From Pseudoneurospora amorphoporcata (Eukaryota; Ascomycota; Sordariomycetes; Sordariales; Sordariaceae), in the NCBI GenBank assembly GCA_033297205.1, contig MU859206.1:29822-93821 (forward strand): a stretch of 64,000 bases of DNA, read 5' to 3'. How positions within the stretch are numbered: the first letter of the stretch is position 1; each line of letters starts with the position of its first letter. The notes beneath the pieces were generated by a model. It made no database searches. It was not told the DNA's origin and worked only from the letters and a program-made list of their open reading frames with translations. The position numbers and the translations under genes are program-made. Below, piece by piece: positions 53,443 to 64,000 of the stretch.

Positions 53443-55287
53443 ATGGTCACCCTAGACGAAGTTCTCGGTAGCGGCTTGCTACAGAAGCCCTCGTAAGTGG
53501 CAATGGATCGGTCTCACCATCACAAGCTAACAAGTCCACCAAGAGGCCATGATGCGCCCGAGGCTCTTCAACGCCAGATCACCGCCTACAAGCCCCTTCA
53601 GACCTTCAAGCTCGAGAAAACCCGTCCGTACCAACAACAATATGCCGACATCTACTTCCTGCGTCTCACCAAGATCAGACCTGCCGTCGAGGCCGCCGCC
53701 AGCGCCGCTTGGGAGGGAACAGTGCTTGGTGGTGAGAAGGTCAAGAGGGTTGAGCGTGTCCTAGACGTTCGCCAGGGAGAATTATGTTGGGTAGCAGGAA
53801 CAGTATACATGGACATGCCTCTGAAGCCCTCGATTCTCGAAGACGTTTCCAAGGATGTGAGTATATAACACCTTGGTTCTGGCACCTCTCCCTTGCTGGA
53901 CAGTGCATGGCTAACATGATGCTCCAGCGCTGGATCTCCGCTCCCACCTCGGTCGGCCACTACTACTCCGGCAACGGCGACGACTCGATAATGCTCGAAG
54001 ATGACTCCGGCCGCATCCGCCTTGTCGGCAACGCCGTGCAAAACCACTTCATGGTGACCGGCTGCATCGTCGCTGTTATGGGCACCGAGAACGCCAACGG
54101 CGAATTCGAAGTAATCGACCTCCTCTTCGCCGAACTACCACCACAACCCGAGCGCTGGTCTCTCTCGAAGGGAAAAAAGGAAGAAACAGAAGACATCGAA
54201 ATGATGGACGCCTCCTTCTCCGGGCATCCCTCCAAGCCACCATCCAAGAAAATCGCCATCGTCTCCGGCCTCGAGTTCTCTAACGCCGACACCTCCTACG
54301 CCATGGAGCTCAACCTGCTCCTCGAGTACCTCCTCGGCGAAGCGCTCGACCGGTCCATCCAGCGCGACGAGCTCTCGCACATCACCCGCCTAATCATAGC
54401 GGGTAACTCCATCTCCACCACCGCCAACGAAACCACCAAAGCCGCCGCCTTCGACACGACGACAGTCACAAACAAGTTCCAACCACAACAACACAAAAAA
54501 TACGGCTACGACAGCAGCTGCTACAACCCGATCCCGTCGCAACTCTTTGACAACTTTTTATCTGAACTTCTCCCCACCATGCCCGTCACTTTGTTGCCAG
54601 GCGCCCTCGACCCGGCAAACGCAAGCTACCCGCAACAGCCGATCCACCCGGCCATGTTCCCGCAGTCGCGGACGTACATGTCACCGCCCAAAGTCGGGGT
54701 GGGCAAGGACCGAGATGTCCCCGTAGAGGAAGAGCCGGGGTGGTTCGACAACGTGACGAATCCCTGGGAGGGCGAGATCGACGGGTGGCGGGTTTTGGGC
54801 ACGGGCGGCCAGAACCTGGATGATGTGTTCAAGTATGTGGAGAGCGAGGATCGGTTGGGCATGATGGAGGCCATGTGCAGGTGGAGGTGTGTGGCGCCGA
54901 CGGCGCCGGATACGCTTTGTGAGTTTTTTTTGCTTCCCCTTTTTGCAGTCTTGTTTCCCCCCTTACCATCGAGTTCTTAATCATCTCTTTCTTCTCACCT
55001 TCTCTCCTCACCCCGCACGGCCAGCAGAAAAGACTAAGCTAACTAACGCTGTTTGTGACCAAACAGGGGCCTATCCCTTCCAAGAAGACGAGCCCTTCGT
55101 AATCAAAGACTGTCCTCACCTCTTCTTCGTCGGCTGCCAGTCCGAGTTCGGGACAAAAGTGATCCACGGCCCCGACGGGCAAACAGTGCGGTTGATTGCC
55201 GTGCCGTCGTTCTCTGAGACTAGAGAAATAGTGCTGGTGGACACGGAGACGTTGGATGTCGAGAGGGTGAGGATTGTTGCTGAGTGA
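53443..55287 (+). CDS. DNA polymerase delta small subunit (Pol31/Cdc1/POLD2)
   Basis: This is the B subunit of DNA polymerase delta (also shared with polymerase zeta). It links the catalytic subunit to the other accessory subunit during lagging-strand synthesis. Exons are 53443-53492, 53544-53856, 53928-54918 and 55067-55287. Introns are 51, 71 and 148 nt, with GTAAGT, GTGAGT and GTGAGT donors and CTAAC branch sites. The product is 524 residues. Exons 2-3 contain the OB-fold part (YADIYFLRLTKIRPAVEAAA, WVAGTVYMDMPLKPSILED, DDSGRIRLVGNAV, VTGCIVAVMGTENANGEFEV). The inactive phosphoesterase domain follows: KIAIVSGLEFSN, HITRLIIAGNSI, LLPGALDPANASYPQQPIHPAMFPQ and ADPDTL-like APTAPDTL at the last junction. 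The end is PFVIKDCPHLFFVGCQSEFGTK and a short C-terminal strand. All junctions keep frame. Confidence 0.94.
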
Positions 55288-56239
55288 GTAAACTTGTGGG
55301 AGATGATATCACAGACTTGGGTGGTAGGTGGTGGGGGAGAGAGGAAGAGGATGTAGAGGTGGTGAGGTGTTATATCTACTATGATTTTTTGCCATGTTCT
55401 TTGCTTTAAGCAGCATTGGGAGTTAGGTACAGGGAGGGAGAAAACCCATGGGAGCCCTTTTTGTTTGGTTGAGGTACAATCTAACAGATGAGGTTAGGGT
55501 GGATGGGTATGGTGTTTGGTAGGTATCAGGAGACATTACATTTATGATCTGTTTGATGATCTGGAACCAGATGAGAACTTTTTCCGGTGTGTCAATGTTA
55601 ATATCACGCGCTCGTGATAATGCTATCGAGGTCTTGGACAATTGAGCAACTGATGGTGCTATTGTGGGGTTGGTATTGTGGTACTCCTTGCTCAACTCCT
55701 TTAAATATTGAATAGACCACCGGTTTTTGTGCAAGCATAAGAAACATCACTCCTCTCTCCTGCCTTTTCTTTCCCCTGTTCCGAATATCCTCAAGGTATC
55801 TTGTCGTTGGATACCTAGTGTACAACGTGACAGGATATTCCCGTCGATAAACATGTCTCCTTCGCCTGAAAGAGCAAAAGCGTCATGTTCAACCTGAGTA
55901 CTCTTGCTTTAGGATCGTGCATGAGAAGATGATAGCCTGTAGGTTGCGCCCGTTAATGACCAAATTCCTCTTCTCCAAACAGATGCTGATGTTGTCCCGT
56001 TGCCCAGCTTCCAATCCGTCCCTTGCCCTTTCCTTCTTTCCCGTACGCTGACCAAGTCATGGTCGACGGCTGTGGAGTTGACAAGTCTCAACTCTCATCA
56101 GAGGTGATGATATTAATGTTTTGACGCCGATAAACGAGATGTTCAACCGAGGCTCCTTGGTCCACCGGAACTCCTTGGCTCATGTGCGACGCCATTTTGG
56201 GAGATAAAATACCGCAAAGATGAATACCTGAAAAAGAAT

Positions 56240-56270
<31 letters not shown>
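55288..56270. other. Convergent intergenic region
   Basis: These 983 bp form the 3' flanks of the Pol31 gene and the 2EXR-like gene. They are AT-rich and end in a 30-nt A run. No gene is recognised. Confidence 0.45.
56241..56270. repeat. Poly(A) tract, 30 nt
   Basis: This uninterrupted A run on + directly abuts the distal stop codon of the minus-strand 2EXR-like gene, so it forms a T run at the start of that gene's 3' region. There is no evidence for retroposition. Confidence 0.9.
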
Positions 56271-56274
<4 letters not shown>

Positions 56275-58223
56275 GACCTGGAAACAATCAATCCATCAGC
56301 AGCACGTCTTACAGATATAAGCAAAGAGTCTTCATACCGTCCACGACCGCGAGTCGACTGCTTCCTCTTCCTTGGATTACTATCGTAGTCATCGTCGTCA
56401 TCGTCATCTTCATCGGTCTCTTCATCAGAGCCAGCTTCTTCCTCGTCATCGTCCTCGCCATGAGCGTCATCCCTGGCTGGCCTGTCAACGCCCTCGAGAC
56501 GGGCCTCGAACTCTGCCCTTTCCTTCCTGCGGCGAACGTCGGCAGCGTTTTTATCTTCCCAAAGACCATCGTCTATAGCCTGATTCGGATTTTCGCATCC
56601 AGCGTACATACGGTGCTTCAAAGTCTGGAGCGCCATCACGGCCTCTTCTCCCCTCTTTGCTCGCTGCTCCTTCATCAGGTGATCGTTTACCTAAAACAAA
56701 TCACCGTTGCCGGCCTGCTCGCGCTGTTTGGTATGACGGCGAAGGAAGCGCAGGTCGATAGTCGTCTCAAGATGCCGCTTTCCAGTACCCGTGCTAACCG
56801 CGAACTCGTCGTCGTCCTCACCATGAGCGTCTTCATCAATATGCATGTTGAATCGGAGAAACTGAGTGTCAATGCGGCAAAGTGCGTGCATGACGGTTGA
56901 TCGGCTATCAAACAGCTCGATGGCGCTCGAGGAAAAGGTGCTCGGCTCTGGGTTGCCGTTTGGGGAATTTTTCGACCTGCGACGGTTGTTATGGTCGTTT
57001 TCCGGTGACACGGTGATGGTCAAGGTGTGAAGGAAGATTCTCGGTGTCTTCGCGTCCACCACTTGGCCAGCAAGCAGATGTCTGCCCCTTCTGTCAAAGC
57101 TGGCTAGGACATCAAGTGCCCGCTCCATGAGTTCCCGGTACTCCTTGCCGGAGCGGTTGGGCTCGAGTTCGATGCTCAAGTGTCGTAGCAAGTGCCCGTA
57201 CTTTGCTATGTTGATCTCGTGCAAGCCGTAGCTCCCAGTAGTGACTTGGGTGTCTGCCTTTCGCTTACGCTTGCCATTGCTCACGACTTCCTTCGGGGAA
57301 TCCTTCAAAGCCTCAGCGAGCATCGAGGCAAAATCAACTTGGGCATGAGCCGGATCCCGCAACAGATAGACGAACCGGTTCTGTGAATAGAGAAGCGAAC
57401 TACCCTCCGCCAGCATCTGGCGGGATGATCTCAGAATAGTTGTGTCGATGGTGTGCTGGCTCTCGCCCTCGCCATTTCCCCAGTGTCCCCGTCCACGGGT
57501 GCTGCGACGGGTGGAACGGACTTGTTCAGTCCAAAGGCGCTTCACGTAGACCGGCTTATCGGAGACAAGCAGGTGCCGGAGAATCTGCTCGCGAATCTCA
57601 TATGGAAGCCTAAGTAATGGGAAAGGCGTTTCAGTGGGCTGGTCAAGTGCAGCAATCTCGACATCTTCTTGCACAGCCGGGGCTCGTAGCACCTGTCGAA
57701 AAGCGCGGGCTGGCTGGGCACTTGTGGGTCTCCGGTTTGCTGGGTTTCGTGGGGGTTGTGGTGGTGGCGGCAGCGGATTAGTCCTGGGCCTCTTGGCCGG
57801 GCGCACTTCGAGGAGGCTGGAAAACCTACGCCTACGAAATTTGTCCGAACTGTCGTCGATCTCGGGGTCCTGGTCTTGGTGTCCGCCGTAGGACGCGGTG
57901 CGTTTGGAAGGTCTGAGAGGTGGCAACAAATCGAGATGTTGGGAATGTCTAGGTGGTGTCTGAAATATGTTCGATTGGGTTTTTGTTGACAGGGCTGGGC
58001 TCATCCGGACGGAGCTTGGTGAGTCGACACTGGCCATGGCGCCGGCCTGCATAAATTGCTGTTGGTTGATGAGCCATCTATATACCTTATGCTGTGATGG
58101 GATGTGGCTGTTTCGGTTGGGCTGAGGGAACATCTGCTCTACGCTTGGAGATACGGTCTCTGCTGTTGGGCGCAGGCGTCCGCGGTCGCTACGTTCTTGT
58201 GCTAGGCTCGACATGGCTGGCAT
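56271..58223 (-). CDS. 2EXR/F-box-like protein, frame interrupted by one TAG
   Basis: From the ATG at 58223 (MPAMSSLAQERS) the frame runs 510 codons to a TAG at 56691-56693. It continues in the same frame with no other stop to 56271, another 139 codons. The N-terminal 190 residues are disordered, with basic nuclear-type signals (KFRRRRFSSLLEVRPAKRPR). The core starts PFPLLRLPYEIREQILRHLLVSDKPVYVK, as in fungal 2EXR/F-box-like proteins. It goes on through ILRSSRQMLAEGSSLLYSQNRFVYLL and LRHLSIELEPNR. The post-TAG part is charged (VNDHLMKEQRAKRGEEAVMALQTLKHRMYAGC), with an acidic run and NPRKRKQSTRGRGRYED. Its composition suggests it is translated. A 108-nt phase-0 intron (56691-56798, GTTAGC donor, TTTTAG acceptor) would remove the TAG. 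A CAG-to-TAG nonsense change, or a true stop with a separate 3' frame, are alternatives. Function unknown, perhaps a ubiquitin-ligase adaptor. Confidence 0.65.
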
Positions 58224-61200
58224 ATCCGCTGAAGAAAGAAGGGTCGGATGATCCGTGTTGAAAATCGATGATGGTAATCCTGCAAGGATGTTCGTGCGGT
58301 TGTTAAGAGGGCAGCAGGAAAATGCAAAAAATAGATGAAGCGTTGCTGCAGATGGGAGGCTCAAATGATAGATCAAGGCCAGAGAGACAAGGGCATTCCC
58401 AGTCAGGGATCTGTGTGAAAAGTCGCCGCCACTGGTGGTGTCGGTAATGCTATGATAATATGCCGGCGCGGCAAAAGGGGTAACGGTAGGATGCAAAATA
58501 TCGGTGTTGTGTTGCTGATGATATAGCGCCAGGTGCGAGGGAATGGTTTTGCTGGGCCGTAAGTTGGAGGTTCTTGTCTTGTTGTAGGGACACCTCGATT
58601 GATTGTGGTGTTGTCGGGCCGCAGAGTGAATGGCAGAGCGAGAAAAAGTTTTCAATGCCTGCCGCCCCACAGGGACTGGTGGTGAATGGGACTTTTCGGG
58701 TCGTGATCGTATGCGTATGGTGTTGACCCGGACAAGAGCAAAACCTTGTTGCCCTAGGCAACGACAATTAAGGGATCGCAGGCCGGACAGGTGAGGCCAC
58801 CGGGACGATTAATCCAGCGGTCTTCAGTCTCCAGATGACCACTAATGGTTGAGATCGTTCAGGGCCTGGATCCAAGTTAGTGATCTGAATCAGAAGCTGG
58901 TCGAATCCAGGCTTGCTAGGACGCCCCGTGAAGGTTCACAGTATGGAGGTTGTGACCTGGGCTTGGTATGTCAATGGATGCGACTGTTCCCTAAATAATA
59001 AAGCCTATACCGCGGACCACTTGACGAGATGCAGCACGTCCTGATGGCTCGATGCAAGATATAGACCACTCGAATTTCGGAAGATTAGAAGTTTTGTGGA
59101 TGCAATCTCTGCCCACAAAGTTTTGCCCAGAGGGGGATTACCGTGATCGCCTTCCACCGGGAGCAATGCCAAAGGTGACAACGAGGAGGGATATGGGTGA
59201 GGTCGTGGTTGTGATTGGTCAAGGAGGAAGGCTAGGAGGAAGATGGAACGTACCCTGATGTAAACAACGTGTGTCAAGATTCCAGCTGACTGAGGATGTT
59301 GCTCAAAATCGTGTCAAGTGCTGCTACCAAAGCAAGCAAGGACCCGAGAAGCTGGCCTGTTGATGCAAGGAGGAAGTTGCTCGACGATAGCGAAAACCAA
59401 GTAAATACTAATTTTCCAGCAAAGGTACGGGTGGCGGCTTCGTCATGGAGCTGGGTGAATGTTGTCTGGAGGAAGAGATGGCCATCTCCGTTGCTGGTGG
59501 TGATTCCAAACAAAAAGATGGGATGAGGGAATGGAGAGCTCGCAGAATGACCCAGCCTGCCCGTTTCATCTGCAACCGTCGACACAGAAATATCAGACCA
59601 CTGCGATCAAGCAGCAAACCCTTTCGAGATCGCTTCTTGGGTGTCATAACCAGCAATTCTGCCATGGCATCGCGATAATCTTCCTCCAAACAACCTGGAA
59701 GGGTGCCATTCTGGACGGATGGCGTGTGTTGACCACTGATGAAACACACAGAGCTTCCGGTATATGTCCTACTGCACTCGACTTGGGCAAAGAATCTCCA
59801 TTCTCGAAACTTGCGGTTTCCGGGCACTCGCCATCTGTTCCTCCGATCCCTCTAGAGTCATGGTTGAAATGAGAGATGATTGAAGAGACACCGAGGCAAA
59901 GACCAGTGAAGGTGGCTTGGACCTGAATGATGAGCTCGAAAGGGTATGTGATGGAGAAGACACAAAAGGGAAATGAGAACCATCACCAGAGATAAGCTCC
60001 AGTGAAAAACAACACAAGCATCGACAATATGGGGAGAAGGTTAATGTCATAACAACAGCAAAAGATGAGCGAGCGGCTGGCCAATCCGGAAGTTTGAAAA
60101 GTTTCTTGCTTGAATCGCAAGCTGGACATGTTTGTACCTTTCGATGGTGTTGAGTCTAGTGGGAGAAGAAAAGAAGACCCGGAAGGAGAAGAGCCCCAGG
60201 AAGGACTGGGCAATTGACATGTCTGTCGTTTCCCTGATCATCGGCACCATTACGCTCGTTCCTTCCCCAGAATCAACGCGTCGAGCCAATAAAACATCCG
60301 ACATCAGGATCGCGACTTCCCATGACAGCTTCCAGAGATTAAAGAGACGGCATCCACGCATCGTCGAAATGCGGCGACACTCTGAAGTCAAAACCCACCG
60401 CGTACAAAAATCCATCTGAGAACTGAGACGAACAGAATTCAGATGAATTCAGATGAAGGCATGTAGTGCGCAAACAAGAAATTCGAGACCGTCAAAAGAT
60501 GTCCAAATTTCTCCATTCACCAGAAGCCGTCATCTTTTGGTCATCAAGGAAGGAATGAAACGACGTTCAACGTTGGACGTCCCAAAAAGGAAGGCCCAGC
60601 CCAACTGGCCCACAACTCCCCGCTCCGGTCTCGGACCCACCTCCATCCAACCCTGCATTGCCGTGCCGCTCGGTTGAGAGAAACGGCAAAAAAACGTCTA
60701 ACATCGGGTGATCGGTACAACGGTACGAGCCTCTCATCGCTTAAAACAAGCCAAATGCACCCGGTTGAATGCATCAAAGAGAAAGCCTGGGCTTTTGTAT
60801 CGGGGCGCTAAGACACCCTTTTCTCATGGACCTGCATGAACATCCAAGGGGCGTGTGCCCAGTCCTCCTATCAGTGAATTTCAACGGCGTAATCTCACCC
60901 GTATCGGCGCCTATCATGTTACGTGATGATACCGCCTCGCTGGGTTGCTTTTTCTGTTGACGGACAAGATGGACAAACTTCGGCATACCGTTCTCGATCT
61001 TTCCTGTTCTTCTCCTCTTCTACCTGGCCGAAAGAGGCAGCTATCGTGGCCTTCAGCGAAGTCACGGCACTTGTGGTACGATGCAAAACAACCGTGCCGC
61101 ATCATCCGGACGTTTGACAAAGAAGATGTCGAAGCCGTCCATGGATGCCCCATATTCGTTCGAGACACCGAACATCATCAGCCTGAGATATACGTATGCG

Positions 61201-62260
61201 GTGCATGAACGCGGTCTTTTCCTTTGATACAATTAAACAAGCACTTTAGCCAAGTACGGCTCATTCCCTGGGGAAGGGACGGGACCATCCTTGATGAACA
61301 TTCTCGGTCAGCCCCACGAAACGACCTTTTCTCTAAGCGCACTATCCACATTATAGGAAGGTCTGGAACCGTACTAATTTGCCTTCTTCCAAGTCATCAA
61401 TCACTAGTGTAAGTCGCGAGGAAGAAGGAAAAAAAAGCAACAAGAGAAAGATTTTCAACAGAGCAAGGGGTCAACCACAACAGTTGGGACGGTGCAAAGA
61501 AAGAAAAAGAAGACAGTAGGTCATGGGATCGGCCTTCTCTGGCTTCTTTTTATGTAATAACACATCATCACAGGACCAGCCCGAGTTCTTCGATCGACCT
61601 CAAAGCCCGTGCCGTCTCAGTCGTTACATACCGGCCGGAAAAGATTTGACACACAGTCACATTCGATCTTGACCGATCAATGGACGGGTATTTTTGTACC
61701 TTTTCCATTCCGTAATATATCTATTATAGCTTCACACCCCATCACGCCCATGAGCCTCAAGATCATGATGAAGCAGGCACATGGATTACCTGACAGGTCC
61801 TGGTGAGTCCAGACCAGGGGGGAAATGTACTAAGTACACTACAATCATGGGACCGGCCCGCCCCAAGCGGCAAGGGGCAAATGCCTACCAACAACGGCCA
61901 CCCCGCTGGCCAGCCGGCCAAGTCCGGGGTGCAGATGAAGCAAGAAAGATGGGGAAGAACACCATTGAGTGTTGAACCTATGGGAACTGTTCATCAAGAT
62001 GATCCAGTGAGAGCGGGGAAAAAAAGTTGTCGGAACACCCTACCCGCACCCTGGATATATCTTGTCCTCCAGCTTCCCCGGATTTTCAGAAGTTGACCTA
62101 TCTTCTTGGCTACCCACCTTCTTATCCATCAGCGACGAGAGCTTCTGGAAGGAAACAACCATACTCATTATATACAAGGAATCACTGACCAACCATTCCG
62201 TTCCAAGCCCTCAAGAAACAACAACCTCCCTCCAGTTCACCAAAACAATCAACGCCAAAA
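58224..62260. other. Large gene-poor interval, about 4.0 kb
   Basis: This lies upstream of both the 2EXR-like gene and the serine dehydratase gene. The frame of the 2EXR-like gene stays open back to about 58670 without an ATG, so a spliced first exon there is possible. From 58700 to 62000 there are only short unrecognised frames. A small direct repeat (AATTCAGATG twice) occurs at about 60434-60455. The 100 bp before 62261 are CAA/CT-rich, like a leader. Confidence 0.35.
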
Positions 62261-63466
62261 ATGGGCTCTGTATCAAGCCCCGCGGCCTCGGAGCCTCCCA
62301 AGCCCTGGATTGAAACCCCCCTCATCTATTCCGGCCCGCTATCCAACGCCGCCGGATGCAACGTCTATCTCAAACTCGAGAATGTCCAACCTTCCGGGTC
62401 CTTCAAGTCTCGGTATGGTCCAACCCACCACCTCACTCAAGTACCAAACCAAAACTAACACTCAAACAGTGGCATCGGCTACATGATGCTCCGCTCCACC
62501 CTCCCTTCTTCTTCCGAGGGAACCCCCCAGAAGAACCACTTTTTCTGCTCCTCCGCCGGCAACGCCGGCCTCGCCTGCGCCACCACCGCCCACACCCTCT
62601 CCTGTCCCGCAACCATCGTCGTGCCAAACTCGGCACGGGAGCCCGTCCTGCGTCGTTTGCGCGGCCTCGGAGCAACCGTGGTGATCCATGGTACTTCGTG
62701 GTTTGAGGCCGACACGCACCTTCGCGAAGTCGTAATGCCCGCTTCTGCCCTTGAGGACTTGCAGGATGAGACTGAAAACGGGCAAGGACAAAAGACGAAG
62801 CAGGTCTACGTTCCCCCCTTTGACCACGAAGACATCTGGGCTGGCGCGGCCACCCTGATGGATGAGGTGGCGGAACAGATGAAGACGGTGCATCGCACGT
62901 GTCTAGACGCTATGGTGTGTAACGTCGGCGGAGGCGGGTTGTTGAATGGGATTATGGAGGGGCTGTGGGGCCCTACCCGCAATAAGGGAGGAAAGGGGAT
63001 GGGTAAAGAAGTAGGAGGCGGCAAAGAGCCGCGGGTTTTGGCCATCGAGACCGTGGGAGCCGATTGCTTCAATCAATCCGTGCAAGCGGGGAAGCTGGTC
63101 AAGATAAAGGGCGTCACGAGTATTGCGGCTAGCTTGGGTGCGTTGCAGGTCTCCCGCAAGACGTGGGAGTGGAGGGAACAAGTCGGCGAGGAGAATTTGG
63201 TGAGTGCCACGGTGACGGATGCGGAGGCGGCCATGGCGAGTGTGAGGTTTGCGGATGAGCATCGTATGTTGGTGGAGGTGTCCTGTGGCGCGACGTTGGC
63301 GCCGGCGTATAATGGGGATTTGAAGAAATACATGGGGAAGGGACTGAGTGACGAGGAGTGGAAGAATTTTAATGTGGTGATGGTAGTTTGTGGCGGAAGC
63401 CACATTAGTGTGGATGTGTTGCAGCAGTATAGGGAGGAGTATGGGAAGGAGATTTCTTGGGCTTGA
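62261..63466 (+). CDS. L-serine/L-threonine dehydratase (PLP-dependent, Cha1 type)
   Basis: The enzyme deaminates L-serine to pyruvate and L-threonine to 2-oxobutyrate. It is a fold-type II PLP enzyme of the catabolic SDS/Cha1 group. Exons are 62261-62412 and 62470-63466, with a 57-nt intron (GTATGG donor, AACAG acceptor, ACTAAC branch site, phase 2), giving 382 residues. The PLP lysine is K49 in QPSGSFKSRG, and the splice falls inside the R51 codon right after it. SSAGNAGLACA (substrate and PLP contacts) follows. NVGGGGLLNGIMEGL is the phosphate-binding Gly loop. The C-terminus has VEVSCGATLAPAYNG and VVVCGGSHIS-type segments. A short insert with Lys/Gly (NKGGKGMGKEVGGGKEP) precedes RVLAIETVGADCFNQ. 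There is no regulatory ACT domain, which fits the catabolic enzyme rather than biosynthetic threonine deaminase. Confidence 0.92.
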
Positions 63467-63677
63467 GCTTGAGGGTATAATGGGATCCATGGATAAAAAA
63501 AAAACCAAAAGGCACAATAGGGGGCGTTAATGGGTTCTGTTTCTCTTTTTCTTTTGTCAATCGATGCTTTTCTCCATACAAAGATCTCTTTCGTACAGTC
63601 ACTAAATGACACCTCTAGAGTCTACCACTCATCCCCAAAGTGCAACCAATTTTAGTCATTCTCACTATCTCCAGTCT

Positions 63678-63906
63678 TCAGTCCCGCCTTTCATAAACCA
63701 CCTCCTTATACCCCTCCGGAACATTCCTTGCCGCATACGCCCCCAGATCCCTCAAAACCAACTTGACCTCCCCAAAGTAATTGACATCCCCCACCTGTTC
63801 AAACCCCAGACTCTTAAAAAGCGCAATGCTCTTCGCATTATCCTTGTTGATCTTGGCCATAAGCATCCTCAGCCTAGGCCTTTTAAGCATCCGACTGTCG
63901 TTGTCG

Positions 63907-64000
<94 letters not shown>
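63678..64000 (-). CDS. NAT9-like GNAT acetyltransferase, 3' part only, with poly-Asn tract
   Basis: The stop is at 63678 and the frame is open to the right edge of the window. The visible end reads RLRMLMAKINKDNAKSIALFKSLGFEQVGDVNYFGEVKLVLRD and then EGYKEVVYERRD. The pattern K/R-I-x-x-x-N-x-x-S-I-x-L-F-x-x-L-G-F is the acetyl-CoA binding end of the GNAT fold. The following VNYFGEV-type strand resembles NAT9-like proteins. Upstream, from 63906 to 64000, the frame is a pure run of AAC codons (Asn) broken only by Asp at its end (NDNDSR). Poly-Asn therefore sits inside the acetyltransferase domain, just before the IxxxNxxSI helix. The rest of the gene lies beyond the window. The start is not visible. 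Confidence 0.8.
63906..64000. repeat. (GTT)n microsatellite, at least 31 units, reaching the window edge
   Basis: This is an uninterrupted GTT run (AAC on the minus strand) through the last base of the window, so its true length is unknown. It is in frame with the NAT9-like gene. Confidence 0.97.

Noticed and set aside
56230..56275. Poly(A) tract as a retroposon tail
   Set aside because: No upstream retroposed sequence or target-site duplication is visible. It is more simply a homopolymer next to a stop codon.

Overview
The window is nuclear DNA of a filamentous ascomycete, most likely a Sordariales fungus close to Neurospora or Sordaria. The evidence is many short GT-AG introns (about 50 to 150 nt) with CTAAC-like branch sites, C-ending codon preference, long low-complexity Asn/Gln/Ser tracts, long (AAC/GTT)n runs, and recognisable fungal proteins on both strands. 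There are no operons, bacterial mobile elements, CRISPR arrays, rRNA genes or convincing tRNA genes. Exon joins were worked out by hand from splice signals and reading phase.

Layout. 0-7 kb: the 3' part of a low-complexity protein gene, a CobW-type GTPase metallochaperone, a small unknown hydrophilic protein and dihydroxyacetone kinase. 7.7-11 kb: SmD2 (five exons) divergent from a mitochondrial 3-hydroxyisobutyryl-CoA hydrolase. 11.6-18.1 kb: a Cys-rich surface-type gene whose 3' reading frame does not resolve, facing a decayed ABCC transporter. 19-24.6 kb: a small GPI-type Cys-rich protein, FAM32A, and a Ser/Thr-rich cell-surface protein. 24.6-29.5 kb: almost 5 kb without a recognisable gene. 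29.5-41.9 kb: dolichol kinase, a GH76 Dfg5/Dcw1-type wall protein, a SET/Vps75-type histone chaperone and an asparaginase with C-terminal ankyrin repeats. 43.9-55.3 kb: a Bcs1-like AAA ATPase with a large charged insert, LSm5 (six exons), a DEDDy exonuclease with a possible helix-turn-helix region, Ytm1, and the DNA polymerase delta small subunit. 56.3-58.2 kb: a 2EXR/F-box-like gene whose frame is interrupted by one TAG. 62.3-64 kb: L-serine/threonine dehydratase and the 3' end of a NAT9-like acetyltransferase that runs into a long (GTT)n tract at the window edge.

How the genes relate. Most are housekeeping genes in unrelated pathways. Three serve pre-mRNA splicing or RNA decay (SmD2, LSm5, FAM32A). 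Three serve glycosylation or the cell wall (dolichol kinase, GH76, the GPI-type proteins). Three serve carbon or amino-acid metabolism (dihydroxyacetone kinase, 3-hydroxyisobutyryl-CoA hydrolase, serine dehydratase). Three close head-to-head pairs probably share promoters: SmD2/hydrolase, LSm5/exonuclease and Ytm1/Pol31.

I found no convincing new multi-gene system. The observations most worth a second look are the multiply frameshifted ABCC gene, the in-frame TAG in the 2EXR-like gene, a probable GC-AG intron in intron-dense LSm5, the asparagine tract inside the acetyltransferase, and the unfamiliar DEDDy exonuclease architecture.
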